A DNA stretch of 64,000 bases from JASHPR01 sp963844655 (GTDB lineage Bacteria > Actinomycetota > Actinomycetes > Streptosporangiales > Streptosporangiaceae): the NCBI GenBank assembly GCA_963844655.1, contig CAWJPA010000003.1:496001-560000 (forward strand), in the 5' to 3' direction. The position numbers and the translations under genes were made by a program. Positions 62,259-64,000 of the stretch are shown one piece after another (within the stretch, counting starts at the first letter, position 1; every line of letters starts with the position of its first letter). The notes under the pieces are model-generated. The model searched no databases. It was not told the origin of the DNA and saw only the letters and a program-made list of their open reading frames with translations.

Positions 62259-63265
62259 CAGTGCTCGCCGTGCTTGCCCGGGGGGGACGACCCCCCAGGA
62301 CCCCCCCGAGCGCCCCCGCCCGCCTCCCCTTCCCCCTTCATGGCCGACCTCCGGCCGGCCGTCGCGGCTGGCCCGGCTTCGCCGGTGCCGGGATTTGCGG
62401 CGCTTTCCGCGCGGTGGGTGGCTTGGCGCAGGGCCCGCTTGGTCAGCTCCTGGGCGAGGTGCCGCTTATAGTCCGCCGGGCCGCGCTGGTCCGAGACCGG
62501 CCGGCAGTGCTCGGCCGCGATCTCGCCAGCCCTGGCGAAGCTTTCCTCGGTGGCCGGCGCGCCGCGCAGGAACTCCTCGGCCTCGGCGGCAGCGAAGTTC
62601 CGCGCGCCCACCGCGGTGAGGCCGACCCCGGCCTCGGCGATCGTCTCGCCGTCCAGCCAGACCGCGGCGGCGGCCGCGCCGACCGGCCAGTCACCGGCCC
62701 GGCGGCCCACCTTCTCGTAGGCGCTCCCGCCGCCTGGCCTGATCGCGATCCTGATCTCGGTCAGTAGCTCGCCCGGGGCCACCACGGTCTCGTAGGGCCC
62801 GGTGTGGAACCCGCGGGCGGGTACCTCCCGCTGGCCGTCCGGACCCTGAATGACCATGGTCGCTTTCAGCGCCGCGAACGTCGCGGACAGGTCCTCGGAA
62901 GGGTCGGCCTGGCAGAGCGAGCCGCCGATCGTGCCCCAGTTGCGCACGATAGGGTCGGCGATCACCCGCTCGGCGTCGTGCAGGATCGCGAAGTGCGCGC
63001 CGGCTTCCGGCGCGTCGAGGAGCTCCGCGTGCCTGGTCATCGCGCCGATCCGGAGCTCGCCGCCGTCGACCCGGACAAAGGCCAGCTCGCTGAGCCCGTT
63101 GATGTCGATCAGGGTCTCGGGCTGCGCCAGCCGGAGCTTCATCATCGGGATCAGACTGTGCCCCCCGGCCAGGATTCGGGCCTCGGGGCCGAACCGCTCG
63201 AGCAGGGCAAGCGCGTGCTCAACGCTCGTCGCCTTCTCGTACTCGACGTAGGCCGGAACCTGCAT
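62258..63265 (-). CDS. coxM: CO dehydrogenase medium subunit (FAD)
   Basis: A 335-residue FAD subunit. FAD contacts are in ARILAGGHSLIPMMKLRLAQP and GTIGGSLCQADPSEDL; the C-terminal CoxM domain runs to about residue 285. The last ~50 residues (from NPGTGEAGPAATAGRRSAMK onwards, Gly/Pro/Ser-rich) exceed the usual length and are coded by a dispersed GC-rich repeat and a G/C hairpin, so they look like a later addition. First gene of the cox operon. Confidence 0.93.
   Translation of the reverse strand: MQVPAYVEYEKATSVEHALALLERFGPEARILAGGHSLIPMMKLRLAQPETLIDINGLSELAFVRVDGGELRIGAMTRHAELLDAPEAGAHFAILHDAERVIADPIVRNWGTIGGSLCQADPSEDLSATFAALKATMVIQGPDGQREVPARGFHTGPYETVVAPGELLTEIRIAIRPGGGSAYEKVGRRAGDWPVGAAAAAVWLDGETIAEAGVGLTAVGARNFAAAEAEEFLRGAPATEESFARAGEIAAEHCRPVSDQRGPADYKRHLAQELTKRALRQATHRAESAANPGTGEAGPAATAGRRSAMKGEGEAGGGARGGPGGSSPPGKHGEH
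62279..62344 (+). repeat. G/C hairpin and dispersed repeat copy C at the coxM 3' end
   Basis: A GGGGGGG-ACGA-CCCCCC hairpin at about 62279-62296 precedes repeat copy C (62311-62344, GCCCCCGCCCGCCTCCCC then TTCCCCCTTCA). Both lie within the extra C-terminal codons of coxM. The hairpin resembles that at 18909-18925. Confidence 0.6.
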
Positions 63266-63326
63266 GCGCCCCTCCCTCGTGCCGTGGCGCGCGTGTTGAG
63301 TTTACGATCCGATTGCTTCCCCGGCG

Positions 63327-63352
63327 ATTACCGGAACCTTCCGTCCGGTTAT
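63327..63352. promoter_or_regulatory. Inverted repeat in the coxM/LysR divergent gap
   Basis: ATTACCGGAAC and GTCCGGTTAT form an imperfect dyad around CTTCC, with an ACCGG-N10-CCGGT core. A LysR-type regulator bound here could control both divergent genes; this is inference from position and symmetry. Confidence 0.45.
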
Positions 63353-63428
63353 CCCCGGCCAGCCCGGGCCCGCGACATCCCGGTTCGCGACGGCTCGGCA
63401 GGCATCAGCCTGGGTGATACTTAGCGTG

Positions 63429-64000
63429 ATGACTCTCACGCAGCTCAATGCGTTCGTCCTGGTAGCGCGCCTGGGATCGGTGACGGCCGCCGCGAACGCG
63501 CTCGGCGTCAGCGAGCCTGCCGTGTCGCAGGCGCTGTCGGCCCTGCGGCTGCACCTGGGCGACCCGCTGGTCAGCCGCGGGCCGAACGGAATGACGCTGA
63601 CCACCGGCGGGTCCAAGCTGCTGGCCACCGCCTCGCAGATCGTGGTGCTCGGCGCGGAGGCCCACGCCGCGGTCCGCGCCGCCCAGGGCGCCCCCCAGCA
63701 GCTGCGGGTGGTGGCGACCTCGACGATCGCCGAGTTCGTGGTCAGCCCGCTGATGGAGGCGTTCACCCGGCGCTTCGCCGGCTCGGTCGAGGTGTCCGCC
63801 GGGGTCGCGGCCACCAACGAGATGGGCGTGCTGGTGGCCAACCGGCTGGCCGACATCGCCATCGGCCCGGCCGTGAACCACGATCCGGCCCTGCCTGTCG
63901 TCAGCGAGCCCATCTTCCGGTACCGCCTCGCCGTGGTCACGGCCGGGGAATCCAAGCTGAAGGGCGGCGCCCGGCATTGGCGGTGGCTGGTGGGCCCGTC
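63429..64000 (+). CDS. LysR-family regulator (3' end beyond window)
   Basis: 190 codons are visible. The winged helix-turn-helix is LTQLNAFVLVARLGSVTAAANALGVSEPAVSQALSALRLHLGDPLVSRG; the start of the effector-binding domain follows (QQLRVVATSTIAEFVVSPLMEAF). It is divergent from coxM with a 163-nt gap, the usual place for a cox regulator such as CutR. Start ATG 63429 (GTG 63426 is possible). The gene runs off the right edge. Confidence 0.9.
   Translation, partial: MTLTQLNAFVLVARLGSVTAAANALGVSEPAVSQALSALRLHLGDPLVSRGPNGMTLTTGGSKLLATASQIVVLGAEAHAAVRAAQGAPQQLRVVATSTIAEFVVSPLMEAFTRRFAGSVEVSAGVAATNEMGVLVANRLADIAIGPAVNHDPALPVVSEPIFRYRLAVVTAGESKLKGGARHWRWLVGP

Overview
The window is high-GC actinobacterial DNA (Actinomycetota; nothing here fixes the order). 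Its left edge carries the near-origin cell-wall and signalling cluster fhaA-fhaB-pstP-rodA-pbpA-pknB-crgA, followed by a rhomboid protease and a cyclophilin, as found close to dnaA/gyrA in mycobacteria and streptomycetes. A tRNA-Ala and a DLW-39 microprotein gene, also usual near-origin markers, lie about 45 kb further right. The strand pattern suggests oriC lies beyond the right edge and that the stretch between is mostly accessory.

Layout. 0-9.8 kb: FHA/PstP/PknB signalling with the RodA/PbpA elongation pair, CrgA, rhomboid, cyclophilin and a DUF5324-like membrane protein. pknB is split by an apparent 1-nt frameshift. A perfect palindrome of two DnaA-box 9-mers lies between crgA and the rhomboid gene. 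10-13.6 kb: an ABC-2 exporter with its two-component system. 13.6-33 kb: a mosaic of single genes and pairs (ATP-dependent DNA ligase, cytochrome P450, GT-C mannosyltransferase-like protein, malic enzyme, amidase, serine hydrolase, ArsR/permease pair, UspA, GIY-YIG protein/DNA glycosylase pair, Clp-N protein, VOC, MerR, frameshifted MFS, FtsX-like permease). 33-49 kb: secreted NlpC/P60, carotenoid oxygenase and a group with a resistance flavour: AAC(2')-I-type acetyltransferase, UvrA-like drug-resistance ABC protein, type-3 prolyl-tRNA synthetase, chloramphenicol phosphotransferase-like kinase and two VOC proteins. Then come a methyltransferase, a lipoprotein whose serine-hydrolase motifs are all lost, a 12-residue-repeat membrane protein, a GNAT and an S51 peptidase.

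49.1-52.6 kb is an apparent passenger-carrying transposon: near-perfect 35/36-bp inverted repeats with an AGT flank on both sides enclose a MerR regulator, a two-gene ABC transporter and an IS5-like transposase. Beside it are a RelE/Phd toxin-antitoxin pair, tRNA-Ala, a HAD protein lacking its nucleophile, DLW-39, an ABC-F ATPase and a DUF1707 protein.

57-64 kb holds a form I aerobic CO dehydrogenase operon, coxM-coxS-coxL-(39-residue Cys/His protein)-coxD-coxE, with a divergent LysR regulator running off the right edge. CoxL carries AYSCSFR, so the cell probably oxidises CO. A dispersed GC-rich repeat occurs three times, twice in frame inside coding sequence (amidase linker and CoxM tail). 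Three apparent 1-nt frameshifts (pknB, MFS, one GNAT) may be genuine or residual assembly error.
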